A stretch of 59,037 nucleotides of DNA from Pseudanabaena sp. UWO311. GTDB lineage: Bacteria > Cyanobacteriota > Cyanobacteriia > Pseudanabaenales > Pseudanabaenaceae. The stretch is taken from positions 1-59,037 of the forward strand of contig NZ_SJEE01000033.1 of the NCBI RefSeq assembly GCF_006937785.1. The letters are read 5' to 3'. The notes below the pieces were generated by a model that saw only the letters and a list, made by a program, of their open reading frames with translations, was not told where the DNA came from and ran no database searches. The translations under genes and the position numbers were made by a program. Within the stretch, counting starts at the first letter, position 1; every line of letters begins with the position of its first letter. Of the stretch, positions 8,001 to 16,566 are shown one piece after another.

Positions 8001-10330
8001 ATACAATTATGCAAGGTTTTGCACAGGGAGAGTTGATGGATTTCAGTGATACTTCAGCACTGACAGAACTTGAAACTATTGAAGAAGTTCTCATTGATTC
8101 AGTAACTCCCAACAATATTATTACGCAAGAAGAAGCCGAAGATGATTGGACTTTAGCTCTAGAGAAGCTCGAATCTAAAATGGTACAGCCAATTGCAAGC
8201 AACGATATTGATTATAGAAATGATGCAACTGAATCATCAGAGTTGTCAGCAGATGAATTTTTTGCTTCTTTAGAACATGACAAATTAGATGGTTCCGCTG
8301 ATACGATTGAAAAAGATACGTTGCCGAAGCCCTCAGACGAAGCATTGATGGATGTGATCGCCGATTTCATCGATTTAGAAGTGCATATCCCTGAGGATGG
8401 AGAAGATGATCTATTGCTCAATGAGTTTGCAGATACTCAGAATGATCCTCCAAGTAATGTTGCTGATAATGAGTGGGAAAATTTATTAAATGATTTGAAC
8501 TCATTTAACTTTAACGAGCCATTGCTTGATGATATGCGTGAGCAGCTTGGGCTGTCATCAGTCGCGCCAATTAGTGACACTAGCGAAAATGTCTTCGATA
8601 TTGATTCACTAGTATTGGAATCACGCAGCATGTCTTTGATTCCTTCTCCACCTGAAAAAGAAGTTTACAGCCTTGATGACACTTGGGTTTTAGGTGTTGA
8701 TTTTGGTAGTACTGCCATCAGGGCAAGCTTACTTAATGCTGATACTGGGCGAGTATATTCTTTATATCTTGATGATGCTGATGAAATGTCCTGCAAAATT
8801 GTTTGGCAGGCAGAGCAAAGCTTAGATGATCCGATCGCTAAAGATATTCGGACAATCTCAAGGAGATCGCAGAATGCTGAATTAGAAGATGGCGAAGTTG
8901 TCCTTGTACATTTCAAGCAGTTTCTCAAACTTGGCTTACCCTATCGCGGTGTAAGTACTTGGCAGCCAATCATCCAATGGGCTGATCCCTATCAAGTAAG
9001 TTTGCGATGGTTAATTGCTGCTCTTAAAAATCTAATGGAGCAAATCCAAACAAGAGCTAATCATCCTAAGCTTCCTGATGTTGGTTTGATTTTGTTGAAG
9101 CTCAGTGGCGTTGTTTTTGGATATCCTGCCAACTGGTCTGATACATACATTCTCAATATTCGCGAAGCAATCCTGAAAGCAGGATTAGTTAGCCAAGCGG
9201 AGCAGGTGATGGCAGTCGATCAGGCCATCGCGCCCGTTTTATCTTTGCTTCATGATCAGAAGATTGCTCAAGAAGTTACGCTTTTAGTTGATGCAGGTGC
9301 AATTACGACTAGTCTCTGTCTGATGAAGGGACTTAGTCAGACCAAAGATCGATCTAATCTACATATTCGCAGCCTTGACTATGCGGGGATTAGTATCAGT
9401 CAAGATATTGTCGTGCAATTGTTCTATCCCCATTGGCAATTAATTACCAATCCTAACCGCCATCTCTGCAATTTGGATCATCTCAGCTTGCCAGAAATAG
9501 GTGCTTCTGCACCGCAGCAAAGAATTCTCCTTCAGCAATATTTGTTAAGCTCTGATCTTGGGCAACAGATGTTGGAGTTAGCTGATCGTGTCAAAGTCAC
9601 ATTCGGGAGAGATGTTGGTGTCGATAGTTGGAATGAGGAACTAATGGGACAACCGATCGTTGTTCTGCGCCGTGAGCTAGAAAACCTGATTTTGCAACCA
9701 TTTACCCAACGACTCAATCGCGAGCTCAATTCTATTCTCAGTAATGCAGGAGTTCTTGGGGAAGATGTACATCAAGTTTTGCTGTTAGGTAGTACTATGC
9801 ATATTCCCTTGCTATCACGTTGGCTATCCCAAAAACTACCCAATGCCAAGATTGATCCATTAGCTACTTCGGCGTTAGCAAACGGGTTAGCTGTATCGCC
9901 GCTTTATCCAAATTTGCAAGATGTTGCACGTCAGCAATATTCTGATTACTTTCTCTTGCAAGAGATTTGCCGTCTCAACCTCACTCAATCGGTTAATCCC
10001 AATCAACTACTTCAGCAGTTGCAAATGCGCGGGATTAATATCAAAACTTGCCGCGATCGCATTTTGAGTATCCTGCAAGGTGATTTGCCAGAAGGTTTAT
10101 TTCCTTGGCAAGAGCCAGAAAGCTCAGTGATTTTAGAAGATCCGACGCTTAGCAGTGACTTATTTGCTGGTCGATTGTTTGAGTTGGAAACTGATGGTAC
10201 ATATCAGCCCAATGTGACTAAATTTCAGCAGTTGCGTGTTTATTTACAAGCGATTATTGGCAATATGAGTCAAACACTAAATGAGCCTCTCGTTTTTCCT
10301 GAAATCAAAACCTTGGCGATCGCCAAGTAA
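5072..10330 (+). CDS. giant protein: coiled coil, acidic linker, Hsp70/actin-like ATPase
   Basis: 1752 residues from the ATG at 5072, chosen because AGGGGG lies 6 bases upstream; an in-frame start at 4910 would add 54 residues of no domain character. Parts: residues 1-135 polar; 160-330 glutamine-rich helices with a coiled coil around 213-256; about 406-1193 very acidic, low-complexity and probably disordered, with degenerate repeats of a W/F-D-x-L-L type (WEDSLVDDL, WENLLNDL, LDTIMQGF). Residues 1206-1620 form a sugar-kinase/Hsp70/actin-fold ATPase: phosphate-1 VLGVDFGSTAI at 1206, phosphate-2 LLVDAGAITTS near 1404, adenosine motif LLLGSTMHIPLL near 1570. The last 130 residues are helical. 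No signal peptide or membrane segment. The ATPase fold is well supported; the biological role is unknown. It is a single-gene unit closed by a palindrome. Confidence 0.85.
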   Translation: MSKVLISNLIDQINTLLSRPVGSVSRKPSPDMMHQREQLKQLRSQLESLTDDEHLGDLGQQYQALVKRLQGKDNPHNDLSSHLNSEKSNQNDSKTAEFKTDLFKTDKLETLPPLLVSPVVSNLFGAESYLTKETSTMTNGTPEPNSTFVNDRMIASLQQAIQQTLQQVVKESVQRSVQEVVSQTLAVERALMVGEISASLNKIVESQQRAQISQELITLNQQKQKLNAEISQLESDRLTWMRQFQEFQTTQQEAIDRSLSSVNNYVRDQISDSLQQTMQQTMEGTVADRVKQTVAQTLQDNLVNISSTPSPFTEPPQTEFANKVQEQTDRFLLHLDEMFNTTFRSLEQEIQGYQTSIAAKLNNMETLEQKGEALISSLVDRISLQTVQQPQNSAEISPSAINILPELPDDIPIRYLETFTEPADEELINALLAGNKFGEADEVELPATTTIEAELLEVVTKDDENTTDDLDSILSTDEDHLVEEPIVEIQADPLIDLAGFGTSIILDPQSAIAARELNPDFDLEAATQIVERFDAPRTRMQENEEEGNNFDVLALNFPVEEVVSESGELIDDPELLQWLEESNNRPISTTNIADVSPDEDLLSWLGNEAIDMAKLPTQREDQSLMLNSSASELEAFNISQISPVASVDITLDTNNDNPDSIESKIEQFLNNSNNDQADDSDESLILLTSKNVNDSVFPEWEDSLVDDLNFDLERLDDGVRADPQIAANLDQFIRNTPYALTNWETEESQAYPTIIEVSAQESNGKNVSQPETEELEVPPIIENPNALFIDRFAESFTESKDLSEINADIADLQLSPFTTESSDIPEIFDNPDSLFNIKIEDQISEIQLAPSSDLLANPVTSNVDDMDAIFAEVIAENAAKYSPIVTLTTNDELDELFVPLATSNQGTIISTTPNLDDESELDTLLFGFDPATESEESDTVMQTITKGDSGGIDVGAKTMYEPLAVPEATESIEEQLDTIMQGFAQGELMDFSDTSALTELETIEEVLIDSVTPNNIITQEEAEDDWTLALEKLESKMVQPIASNDIDYRNDATESSELSADEFFASLEHDKLDGSADTIEKDTLPKPSDEALMDVIADFIDLEVHIPEDGEDDLLLNEFADTQNDPPSNVADNEWENLLNDLNSFNFNEPLLDDMREQLGLSSVAPISDTSENVFDIDSLVLESRSMSLIPSPPEKEVYSLDDTWVLGVDFGSTAIRASLLNADTGRVYSLYLDDADEMSCKIVWQAEQSLDDPIAKDIRTISRRSQNAELEDGEVVLVHFKQFLKLGLPYRGVSTWQPIIQWADPYQVSLRWLIAALKNLMEQIQTRANHPKLPDVGLILLKLSGVVFGYPANWSDTYILNIREAILKAGLVSQAEQVMAVDQAIAPVLSLLHDQKIAQEVTLLVDAGAITTSLCLMKGLSQTKDRSNLHIRSLDYAGISISQDIVVQLFYPHWQLITNPNRHLCNLDHLSLPEIGASAPQQRILLQQYLLSSDLGQQMLELADRVKVTFGRDVGVDSWNEELMGQPIVVLRRELENLILQPFTQRLNRELNSILSNAGVLGEDVHQVLLLGSTMHIPLLSRWLSQKLPNAKIDPLATSALANGLAVSPLYPNLQDVARQQYSDYFLLQEICRLNLTQSVNPNQLLQQLQMRGINIKTCRDRILSILQGDLPEGLFPWQEPESSVILEDPTLSSDLFAGRLFELETDGTYQPNVTKFQQLRVYLQAIIGNMSQTLNEPLVFPEIKTLAIAK

Positions 10331-10367
10331 AGATGAAAGGCAGTGCTTCGCACTGCCTTTCATCTTT
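10329..10367 (+). terminator. palindrome overlapping the stop codon, terminator-like
   Basis: Stem AAAGATGAAAGGCAGTGC with loop TTC and perfect mirror arm, followed by TTGGGTTT. The stop codon at 10328-10330 overlaps the base of the stem. Same sequence style as the AAACCC palindromes. Confidence 0.75.
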
Positions 10368-10445
10368 TGGGTTTAAAGAATCGCGATCGCAAAGCGCTGT
10401 AAAATATTGATTCTTGCTGTGATTTTGGAAAAATTTGAAGAGCTT

Positions 10446-11222
10446 ATGCTAGCGAAACGCATTTTGCCTTGTCTAGATGTAAAAGCAGGTCGAGTCGTCA
10501 AAGGGATCAACTTTGTCGATCTTAAGGATGCAGGAGATCCTGTGGAACTAGCACAGGCTTATAACCTTGCAGGAGCCGATGAACTGGTGTTCCTAGATAT
10601 CACAGCCACCCACGAAGATCGCGGCATTATCTTGGATGTGGTCTATCGCACAGCCGAGCAAGTATTTATTCCACTCACAGTGGGCGGCGGTGTGCGAAAC
10701 CTAGACAATATTCGCGAACTTCTGCGAGCAGGTGCGGATAAGGTGAGTATGAATTCAGCCGCAGTAAACGATCCTGATTTAATTAATCGCAGTAGCGATC
10801 GCTTTGGTAATCAGTGCATTGTTGTTGCGATCGATGCTAGACGGAGGAATGATCCCAATAATCTTGGCTGGGATGTGTATGTACGTGGTGGGCGCGAAAA
10901 TACAGGTATTGATGCGCTCTGGTGGGCGCAAGAAGTAGTTAGGCGCGGCGCTGGTGAAATTTTACTTACTAGTATGGATGCTGATGGGACAAAGGCAGGT
11001 TATGATCTGGAGCTAACCCGTAAAGTTGCAGATTTAGTAGAAGTTCCTGTAATTGCTTCGGGTGGTGCAGGTAATTGCGAACATATTCTGCAAGCTGTGA
11101 CTGAAGGTAGAGCTGAGGCAGCTCTGTTAGCTTCGTTACTTCATTATGGAGAACTAACGATCGCTGAAATTAAAGATTATCTAAGTACTAACCAAATTCC
11201 TGTGCGATCTTTGCATTCTTAA
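10446..11222 (+). CDS. hisF: imidazole glycerol phosphate synthase, cyclase subunit
   Basis: HisF joins HisH to convert PRFAR plus ammonia into imidazole glycerol phosphate and AICAR, linking histidine and purine synthesis. The 258-residue TIM barrel matches the usual length of 252-258. Catalytic Asp11 is in [15 protein letters not shown], the second Asp is in VVAIDARR near 130, and the phosphate loops TVGGGVR and ASGGAG are present. The ATG at 10446 follows GAAGAG; 13 extra residues from an upstream non-ATG start are not family-like. hisH and the rest of the pathway are not adjacent, as is common in cyanobacteria. Confidence 0.97.
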   Translation: MLAKRILPCLDVKAGRVVKGINFVDLKDAGDPVELAQAYNLAGADELVFLDITATHEDRGIILDVVYRTAEQVFIPLTVGGGVRNLDNIRELLRAGADKVSMNSAAVNDPDLINRSSDRFGNQCIVVAIDARRRNDPNNLGWDVYVRGGRENTGIDALWWAQEVVRRGAGEILLTSMDADGTKAGYDLELTRKVADLVEVPVIASGGAGNCEHILQAVTEGRAEAALLASLLHYGELTIAEIKDYLSTNQIPVRSLHS

Positions 11223-11225
11223 TTG

Positions 11226-11268
11226 CAGTTCGTTTGTGGTGTGGCTTTGCCGCGCCACAAACGAACTG
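11226..11268. repeat. palindrome after hisF
   Basis: Outer arms CAGTTCGTTTGTGG and CCACAAACGAACTG with a GC core GTGTGGCTTTGCCGCGC, 4 bases after the hisF stop; likely terminator. It overlaps the earliest possible start of the next ORF, which supports the later ATG at 11299. Confidence 0.75.
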
Positions 11269-11298
11269 GTTGTTGGTTTCAAGAGAGACAAAATTTTT

Positions 11299-12282
11299 AT
11301 GGTTAGAAATTCTTCTATGGCAAAACTAGAGATTAAACTAGATCAGCCTGATGATTGGCTATATGATCGCTCAGTTTTAGGGTGGGTACTCAATCCAACC
11401 CTAAATAAACAGTTGCCATTTCTATACCGCATCTTTAGTTTGTACTGTAAGTTGTATTTTGGTCTCACAGGCAAAAGCTATCTCAAAGGTGGCAGAGAAT
11501 TATTCAGATTTCTCTCAAATATTTTTTATCGACTTTCACCAGAAAAATATTTAGAACTAAAGCTATCTGGCTATCAAGTATTTCTCAATCCAACTGATAT
11601 GCGCCTCTTTCAAGTTGTGAATGAGCTAGCTAGTGGAGATACTGATACACGAGTATTATCTCAATTACTTTCTGAAGGTGATACTTTTCTGGATATTGGC
11701 GCAAATCATGGGAGCTTTGCGATCGTGGCGAGTAAGATGGTTGGCTCGAATGGTTTTGTGCTTGCCGTCGAGCCTCAGCCACGCTTAGCCAAAGCTTTAG
11801 AAAAATCTTTGTCGGCTAATGCGCTCTGTAAATTCCAGATTCATAATCTCGCCGTTGGCGATACCGATGGAGAAATAGAATTATTAGTGCCAATTGGGAC
11901 ATCTGGTTCAGCGGGAGTATTTCCTGAACATTCGGCAACTCATCAGTTCAATGCGATTAAGGTTCCAATTAGGCGGTTTGATGAGTTAGTAGACTGGCAA
12001 AAGTTTACTGGCAAAGTTTTACTAAAACTTGATGTAGAAGGAAGTGAATGTGCGTTTCTCGCAGGCGCAAGCAAAATGATTACTGCGCTCAAGCCAACTC
12101 TGATTATTGAGGTTCATCCCACCAGTTTGAAAGCGGCTGGGGCAACTGGAGATAAGCTCAAGCAATTGTTACAAGAGCTAGGTTATACCAGTTATGTAGA
12201 GATGAATGATTGCGATCGCATTTTTGCGTTGCCAGATTTAAATACAGATGTCCAAAGAAATGTCGTGATGAAGATGGCATAG
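11299..12282 (+). CDS. FkbM family SAM-dependent methyltransferase
   Basis: 327 residues from the ATG at 11299, which has AAGAGAGA 11 bases upstream. The C-terminal 210 residues are an FkbM (Methyltransf_21) domain: SAM motif I FLDIGANHGSFA near 130-141, acidic residue of motif II in VLAVEPQP near 159-165, LLKLDVEGSE near 247-256. FkbM enzymes O-methylate sugars or polyketides and often sit with glycan genes. The N-terminal 100 residues are of unknown fold and include an aromatic-rich stretch. No signal peptide. The immediate neighbours hisF and ndhD give no pathway clue, so the substrate is unknown. Confidence 0.85.
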   Translation: MVRNSSMAKLEIKLDQPDDWLYDRSVLGWVLNPTLNKQLPFLYRIFSLYCKLYFGLTGKSYLKGGRELFRFLSNIFYRLSPEKYLELKLSGYQVFLNPTDMRLFQVVNELASGDTDTRVLSQLLSEGDTFLDIGANHGSFAIVASKMVGSNGFVLAVEPQPRLAKALEKSLSANALCKFQIHNLAVGDTDGEIELLVPIGTSGSAGVFPEHSATHQFNAIKVPIRRFDELVDWQKFTGKVLLKLDVEGSECAFLAGASKMITALKPTLIIEVHPTSLKAAGATGDKLKQLLQELGYTSYVEMNDCDRIFALPDLNTDVQRNVVMKMA

Positions 12283-12287
12283 ACCAC

Positions 12288-12315
12288 AAAAAAAGAGCGC
12301 TGTAGCGCTCTTTTT
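12288..12315. terminator. bidirectional terminator
   Basis: AAAAAGAGCGCTGTAGCGCTCTTTTT between the convergent FkbM and ndhD genes. Confidence 0.88.
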
Positions 12316-12337
12316 CATGTTTGCAGAATTTCTAGTT

Positions 12338-13954
12338 TTATTCAACAATTCCCAAAATAGTTTGAGGTTTTGAGTGAGGTAGTTGCGGAGCAATCAATCT
12401 ATAAGAATAGAGATTAGGATTGGTCTGAGCTACTAAACTAAAGGCATCACGAGCTTGTTCAGTTACTGCAACAGTTTTTACGTCGTATGTCTGAGTTGCC
12501 AATTTAGGATAAAAACCGATCGCGACAATCGGCACAAGTAAGCAAACGGCAATAAATACTTCACGAGGTTTTGCATCGCTAACGTATTTATCTAAATTCA
12601 ATGCGAGATTCGGTTGACCATAAAAGACTTGACGCAAGGTTGAGAGCAGATAGATTGGCGTGATAATTACGCCAACTGCTGCTAAACAGATCATCACGAT
12701 CTTAAAGTTAGAGGCATATACATCGCTGGTAGTGATACCCAGAAAAACATTCAACTCACTCACAAATCCGCTCATCCCAGGAAGGGCAAGAGATGCCATC
12801 GCTGCTGCCGTCATTAGGGCAAAAGCTTTCGGCATGATTTCGGCAACACCGCCCATTTCATCCATCATCAATGTGTGCGTGCGATCGTAAGTAACTCCAG
12901 CGAGGAAGAATAAAGCAGCTGCGATTAATCCATGCGAGAGCATTTGTAATACTGCACCGCTTACACCAAGATCGTTAAATGACGCTAACCCGACAAGGAT
13001 AAAGCCCATGTGCGAAATCGAAGAATAAGCAAGACGACGCTTCAGATTTTGTTGAGCGAATGCTGCCATTGCGCCATAGACAATACCGACTACACCCAAA
13101 ACCGCGAGCAAAGGCGCAAAGTAAACATGGGCATTGGGCAACATTTCAATGTTAAAACGAATTAGTGCATAGCCGCCCATTTTTAGCAATACCCCAGCTA
13201 ATACCATGGATACTGGTGCAGAGGCTTCGCCGTGAGCATCTGGCAACCAAGTATGCAAAGGGAAAATCGGCAACTTTACACCAAAAGCGATTAAGAAACC
13301 TGCATAGGCGAGTAACTCAAACGCGATCGGATACTGCTTCATCCCCAATTCAGCCATATTAAATGTCGTCTTATCCCCGTAAAATGCCATCGCTAAACCA
13401 GCGACGAGAATAAAAATCGAACCTAATGCCGTGTAGAGAATAAACTTTGTCGCAGCGTAAAGACGCTTCGGCCCACCCCAAATTGAAATCAGCAGATAGA
13501 CAGGAATCAATTCTAATTCCCACATGAAGAAAAACAATAATAAATCTTGGGCTGCAAATACACCAATTTGAGCACTGTATAAGCAAAGCATCAAGAAATA
13601 GAATAGTTTTGACTTATTAGTAACATTCCAACTTGCAAAAATGGCTAGGGTTGTAATCAAGCCTGTCAATAAAATTAGCGGCATCGACAAACCATCAACC
13701 GCCAAAGACCAGTTCAGACCAAGTTGAGGAATCCAAGCATAATTTTCTGACATCTGGAATGAAGCTTCATGGAGATTGTATTGACTCCAGAATGCATAGA
13801 CCATTAAAGACAATTCAATAAATCCTACTGCCATTGAATACGATCGCACATTCTTGGCATTACCGTACTTGTCAGGTATAAAAGGAATCGCAAAGGCTGC
13901 TACAAGTGGTAACAGTAAAATAGTGGTAAGCCAAGGAAATTCTGCAACAGACAT
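12338..13954 (-). CDS. ndhD: NAD(P)H-quinone oxidoreductase chain 4
   Basis: Proton-pumping antiporter-like subunit of the NDH-1 complex in the thylakoid membrane, serving respiration and cyclic electron flow. 538 residues with about 14 transmembrane helices. Family hallmarks are seen: the Glu of [17 protein letters not shown] (TM5) near 140-156, the Lys of [23 protein letters not shown] near 223-245, and [15 protein letters not shown] near 304-318. Cyanobacteria carry several ndhD copies: D1/D2 for respiration and D3/D4 in CO2-uptake complexes. ndhF3 or cupA would mark the latter and neither is next to this gene, so D1/D2 is favoured, without proof. No strong Shine-Dalgarno precedes the ATG. 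Confidence 0.95.
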   Translation of the reverse strand: MSVAEFPWLTTILLLPLVAAFAIPFIPDKYGNAKNVRSYSMAVGFIELSLMVYAFWSQYNLHEASFQMSENYAWIPQLGLNWSLAVDGLSMPLILLTGLITTLAIFASWNVTNKSKLFYFLMLCLYSAQIGVFAAQDLLLFFFMWELELIPVYLLISIWGGPKRLYAATKFILYTALGSIFILVAGLAMAFYGDKTTFNMAELGMKQYPIAFELLAYAGFLIAFGVKLPIFPLHTWLPDAHGEASAPVSMVLAGVLLKMGGYALIRFNIEMLPNAHVYFAPLLAVLGVVGIVYGAMAAFAQQNLKRRLAYSSISHMGFILVGLASFNDLGVSGAVLQMLSHGLIAAALFFLAGVTYDRTHTLMMDEMGGVAEIMPKAFALMTAAAMASLALPGMSGFVSELNVFLGITTSDVYASNFKIVMICLAAVGVIITPIYLLSTLRQVFYGQPNLALNLDKYVSDAKPREVFIAVCLLVPIVAIGFYPKLATQTYDVKTVAVTEQARDAFSLVAQTNPNLYSYRLIAPQLPHSKPQTILGIVE

Positions 13955-14205
13955 GATGAGGATAAATACTTACACGTTAATTCAATTGTATTAAGAATTT
14001 GTAAACTTGTGTTAAGTCTTTTGATATAAAAGTTAATAAATCATCAAATCGTTCAAATAGACTTAAAGCTATACCAAAAGCCGTTTTTTAGGATATAGTC
14101 TGGGATTCATATACAAATTGTCATCCAAGTAATGAATACCATCGCTTTGTTGCTATCGTTAAGCGTCAAAACTGGAAATATCAATTCGTACTCGTTCTAA
14201 TTTCT

Positions 14206-14340
14206 CTCAGGGATTCTCATTTTGAAACCGATTTTGTTATTTCTAGTGCCAAAGGCACTAGAAATAACAAAATCGGTTTTTTGAAAGCCATCTAACGGCG
14301 GACTTTCAAAAAATCGGTTTTTATAATGAGAATTGCTGAG
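14206..14340. mobile_element. 135-bp MITE-like element with two internal hairpins, copy A
   Basis: Ends are inverted: CTCAGGGATTCTCATT on the left and AATGAGAATTGCTGAG on the right. Inside are hairpin 1 (14227-14278; arms of 23 bases around loop AAA) and hairpin 2 (about 14277-14310; TTTTTTGAAAG / CTTTCAAAAAA). An inverted relative lies at 27109-27222. There is no coding capacity. It lies in the 515-bp gap between ndhD and the aminotransferase; 13955-14205 otherwise shows only AT-rich presumed promoter DNA. Confidence 0.75.
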
Positions 14341-14404
14341 TTTCTCTATAACAAGTGCGATCGCGAGACAATTTCTATTAAGATCAAATTTCTATAGCAA
14401 TTAC

Positions 14405-14437
14405 GCAAGAATCGCACTCGCAGAGTGCGATTCTTGC
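14405..14437. repeat. palindrome before the aminotransferase
   Basis: GCAAGAATCGCACTC / GAGTGCGATTCTTGC with a 3-base loop, ending 32 bases before the ATG at 14470; it lies in the 5' untranslated region and may affect expression. Confidence 0.7.
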
Positions 14438-14469
14438 AAATCAACCCTTATTACGTTCTCACAACACTA

Positions 14470-15651
14470 ATGAAGACTTGGCTCAAACCTGCTCACCGAC
14501 TAGAAAAACTCCCTCCATACGTTTTTGCGCGTCTAGACGAGTTGAAGTTGCGAGCGAAAGAGCAAGGTCTAGATTTGATCGATCTCGGGATGGGCAACCC
14601 TGATGGACCCACCCCTGAACCAGTAGTCGAAGCCGCGATCGCCGCTTTACGCAATCCCAAAAATCATGGCTATCCCCCTTTTGAAGGGACAGCTAGTTTC
14701 CGACGGGCGATCACTGACTGGTACAAACGTCGTTACAATGTACAGCTTGATTCTGAAGGCGAAGCATTACCTTTAATTGGATCTAAAGAAGGTTTAGGAC
14801 ATTTAGCGATCGCCTATATCGATCCGGGCGATCTGGTACTTGTCCCCAGTCCTGCCTATCCTGCCCATTTTCGGGGGCCATTACTGGCTGGCGGTGAGAT
14901 CTATGAAATGATTCTCAAACCTGAACAAGACTGGTTGATCGATCTATCGGCAATTCCCGAAGAGATTGCCCAACGCGCCAAGGTGATGTACTTCAACTAT
15001 CCCGCAAACCCCACGGGTGCAGTTGCGCCGCGAGAATTTTTTGAAGAAGTAGTCGCCTTTGCTAAGAAATACGAGATTTTATTAGTACATGATCTTTGCT
15101 ATGCCGAACTTGCTTTTGATGGCTACATCCCTACTAGTTTGCTAGAAATCGAAGGTGGCAAAGATGTGGGTGTAGAATTTCATACTCTCTCCAAAACCTA
15201 TAATATGGCTGGCTGGCGTGTGGGCTTTGTAGTTGGCAATCGTCATATTATTCAAGGTTTGCGCACACTCAAAACTAACCTCGATTATGGAATCTTTTCG
15301 GCGATTCAAGTAGCTGCGGAGACTGCTTTGCAGTTACCAGACACTTATTTAGAGGCTGTCTGTGATCGCTACAAAGAACGCCGCGATTTCTTGATTTCAG
15401 GGCTAGCCGAACTCGGTTGGGACATCCCCAAAACATATGCCACCATGTATTTATGGATTCCTGTACCTGTGGGAATGACCTCAGCTGATTTCGCGCTTAA
15501 GGTATTAGAAAGTACAGGCGTAGTCTTTACCCCTGGAAGTGCTTTTGGCCAAGGCGGGGAAGGCTATGTCAGAATTAGTTTGATCGCTGACTGCGATCGT
15601 CTTGGCGAAGCACTCAATCGCCTCAAGCAATCTGGAATACGGTACAAATAG
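14470..15651 (+). CDS. PLP-dependent class I/II aminotransferase (aspartate / AlaC / LL-DAP aminotransferase type)
   Basis: 392 residues, fold-type I aminotransferase. The N-terminal substrate motif LIDLGMGNPDGPTP is near 36-49, NYPANPTGA (Asn contacting PLP) near 176-184, HDLCYAEL (Asp to the pyridine N) near 209-216, and the Schiff-base lysine is in SKTYNMAGWRVGF near 241-253. This cyanobacterial group is variously named aspartate aminotransferase, alanine aminotransferase AlaC or LL-diaminopimelate aminotransferase; sequence alone does not settle the amino donor. The ATG at 14470 is chosen because the upstream in-frame start at 14425 lies inside a palindrome. A hairpin separates it from lgt by only 36 bases. 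Confidence 0.9.
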   Translation: MKTWLKPAHRLEKLPPYVFARLDELKLRAKEQGLDLIDLGMGNPDGPTPEPVVEAAIAALRNPKNHGYPPFEGTASFRRAITDWYKRRYNVQLDSEGEALPLIGSKEGLGHLAIAYIDPGDLVLVPSPAYPAHFRGPLLAGGEIYEMILKPEQDWLIDLSAIPEEIAQRAKVMYFNYPANPTGAVAPREFFEEVVAFAKKYEILLVHDLCYAELAFDGYIPTSLLEIEGGKDVGVEFHTLSKTYNMAGWRVGFVVGNRHIIQGLRTLKTNLDYGIFSAIQVAAETALQLPDTYLEAVCDRYKERRDFLISGLAELGWDIPKTYATMYLWIPVPVGMTSADFALKVLESTGVVFTPGSAFGQGGEGYVRISLIADCDRLGEALNRLKQSGIRYK

Positions 15652-15652
15652 G

Positions 15653-15687
15653 ATATAAGGTGGGGCGCTTCGCGCCCCACCTTATAT
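15653..15687. repeat. palindrome filling the gap between aminotransferase and lgt
   Basis: ATATAAGGTGGGGCGC, loop TTC, mirror arm; it starts 2 bases after the aminotransferase stop and ends on the base before the first possible ATG of lgt. May act as attenuator or terminator. Confidence 0.8.
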
Positions 15688-16566
15688 ATGAATTACTCTA
15701 GTGAAAAGGAAAAAGTGTTTAACCTGTTGCCTCTTGCTTTTGAATTTACATCTCCTGGTCCGATCGCCTTTGAGGTTGGTCCACTTTCGATTCGTTGGTA
15801 TGGATTGCTAATCGCTTCGGCAATTATTTTGGGAACGGTGTTAGCGCAAAAACTTGCGGAAAAGCGCAATGTTAATCCAGAACTGGTTGGCGATCTGGCG
15901 ATTTGGCTAGTGGTTGGTGCAATTCCCTGCGCTCGTTTTTACTATGTTCTGTTTGAGTGGCATCGCTTTCAGAATCAAGAATGGTATAAAGTATTTGCCA
16001 TCTGGGAAGGCGGCATTGCTATTCATGGGGCGATTATTGGTGGGGCGATCGCTGCAACTATATTTTGCAAACGCCAAAAAATTTCCACATGGCTGATGGC
16101 TGATATCATCATGCCTGCGGTGATTTTGGGGCAAGCGATCGGGCGTTGGGGTAACTTTTTTAATTCCGAAGCCTTTGGTAGTCCTACGGATTTACCTTGG
16201 AAATTATTGATTCCTAGCAATCGTCGTCCTCCTGAATTTGTAAATGAGGCATACTTTCACCCCACATTTTTATATGAATCCCTGTGGAACATCGGTGTAT
16301 TTGCAATTTTAATCTTTGCCTTTCTGCGTTTTCCTAAGCTTAGGACTGGCACGATCACGATGATCTATGCGATCGCTTACAGCCTCGGTAGATTTTGGAT
16401 CGAGGGTTTACGCACCGACAGCTTAATGGTAAGTGGGCTTCGCACTGCACAGATGGTTAGTCTGGCTGCGATCGTTGTAGGTATCTTTGGCTTAATTTGG
16501 CTATACGGATTGCGCCGTAGGTTTCCCGATACCACTCCTAAGGAAATAACATCCGAAAACCTATGA
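15688..16566 (+). CDS. lgt: prolipoprotein diacylglyceryl transferase
   Basis: Moves diacylglycerol from phosphatidylglycerol to the lipobox cysteine of prolipoproteins at the plasma membrane. Up to 292 residues with about seven transmembrane helices. The Lgt signature GRWGNFFNSEAFG lies near 150-162, and the HGAIIGG and EGLRTDS motifs are present. Start: the ATG at 15688 abuts a 35-bp palindrome and has no Shine-Dalgarno; a GTG at 15715 (10th codon) has AAGGA 4 bases ahead and may be the true start, giving 283 residues. The stop overlaps the next ATG (ATGA), so translation is probably coupled to the DUF2232 gene. Confidence 0.95.
   Translation: MNYSSEKEKVFNLLPLAFEFTSPGPIAFEVGPLSIRWYGLLIASAIILGTVLAQKLAEKRNVNPELVGDLAIWLVVGAIPCARFYYVLFEWHRFQNQEWYKVFAIWEGGIAIHGAIIGGAIAATIFCKRQKISTWLMADIIMPAVILGQAIGRWGNFFNSEAFGSPTDLPWKLLIPSNRRPPEFVNEAYFHPTFLYESLWNIGVFAILIFAFLRFPKLRTGTITMIYAIAYSLGRFWIEGLRTDSLMVSGLRTAQMVSLAAIVVGIFGLIWLYGLRRRFPDTTPKEITSENL

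Noticed and set aside
7783-8202. 139-codon minus-strand ORF within the giant Hsp70-like gene
   Set aside because: Serine/valine-rich mirror of an acidic Asp/Glu coding strand; several such shadows occur along this gene.
14425-14469. upstream start for the aminotransferase
   Set aside because: Lies within a palindrome and precedes the conserved N-terminus; ATG 14470 is better.
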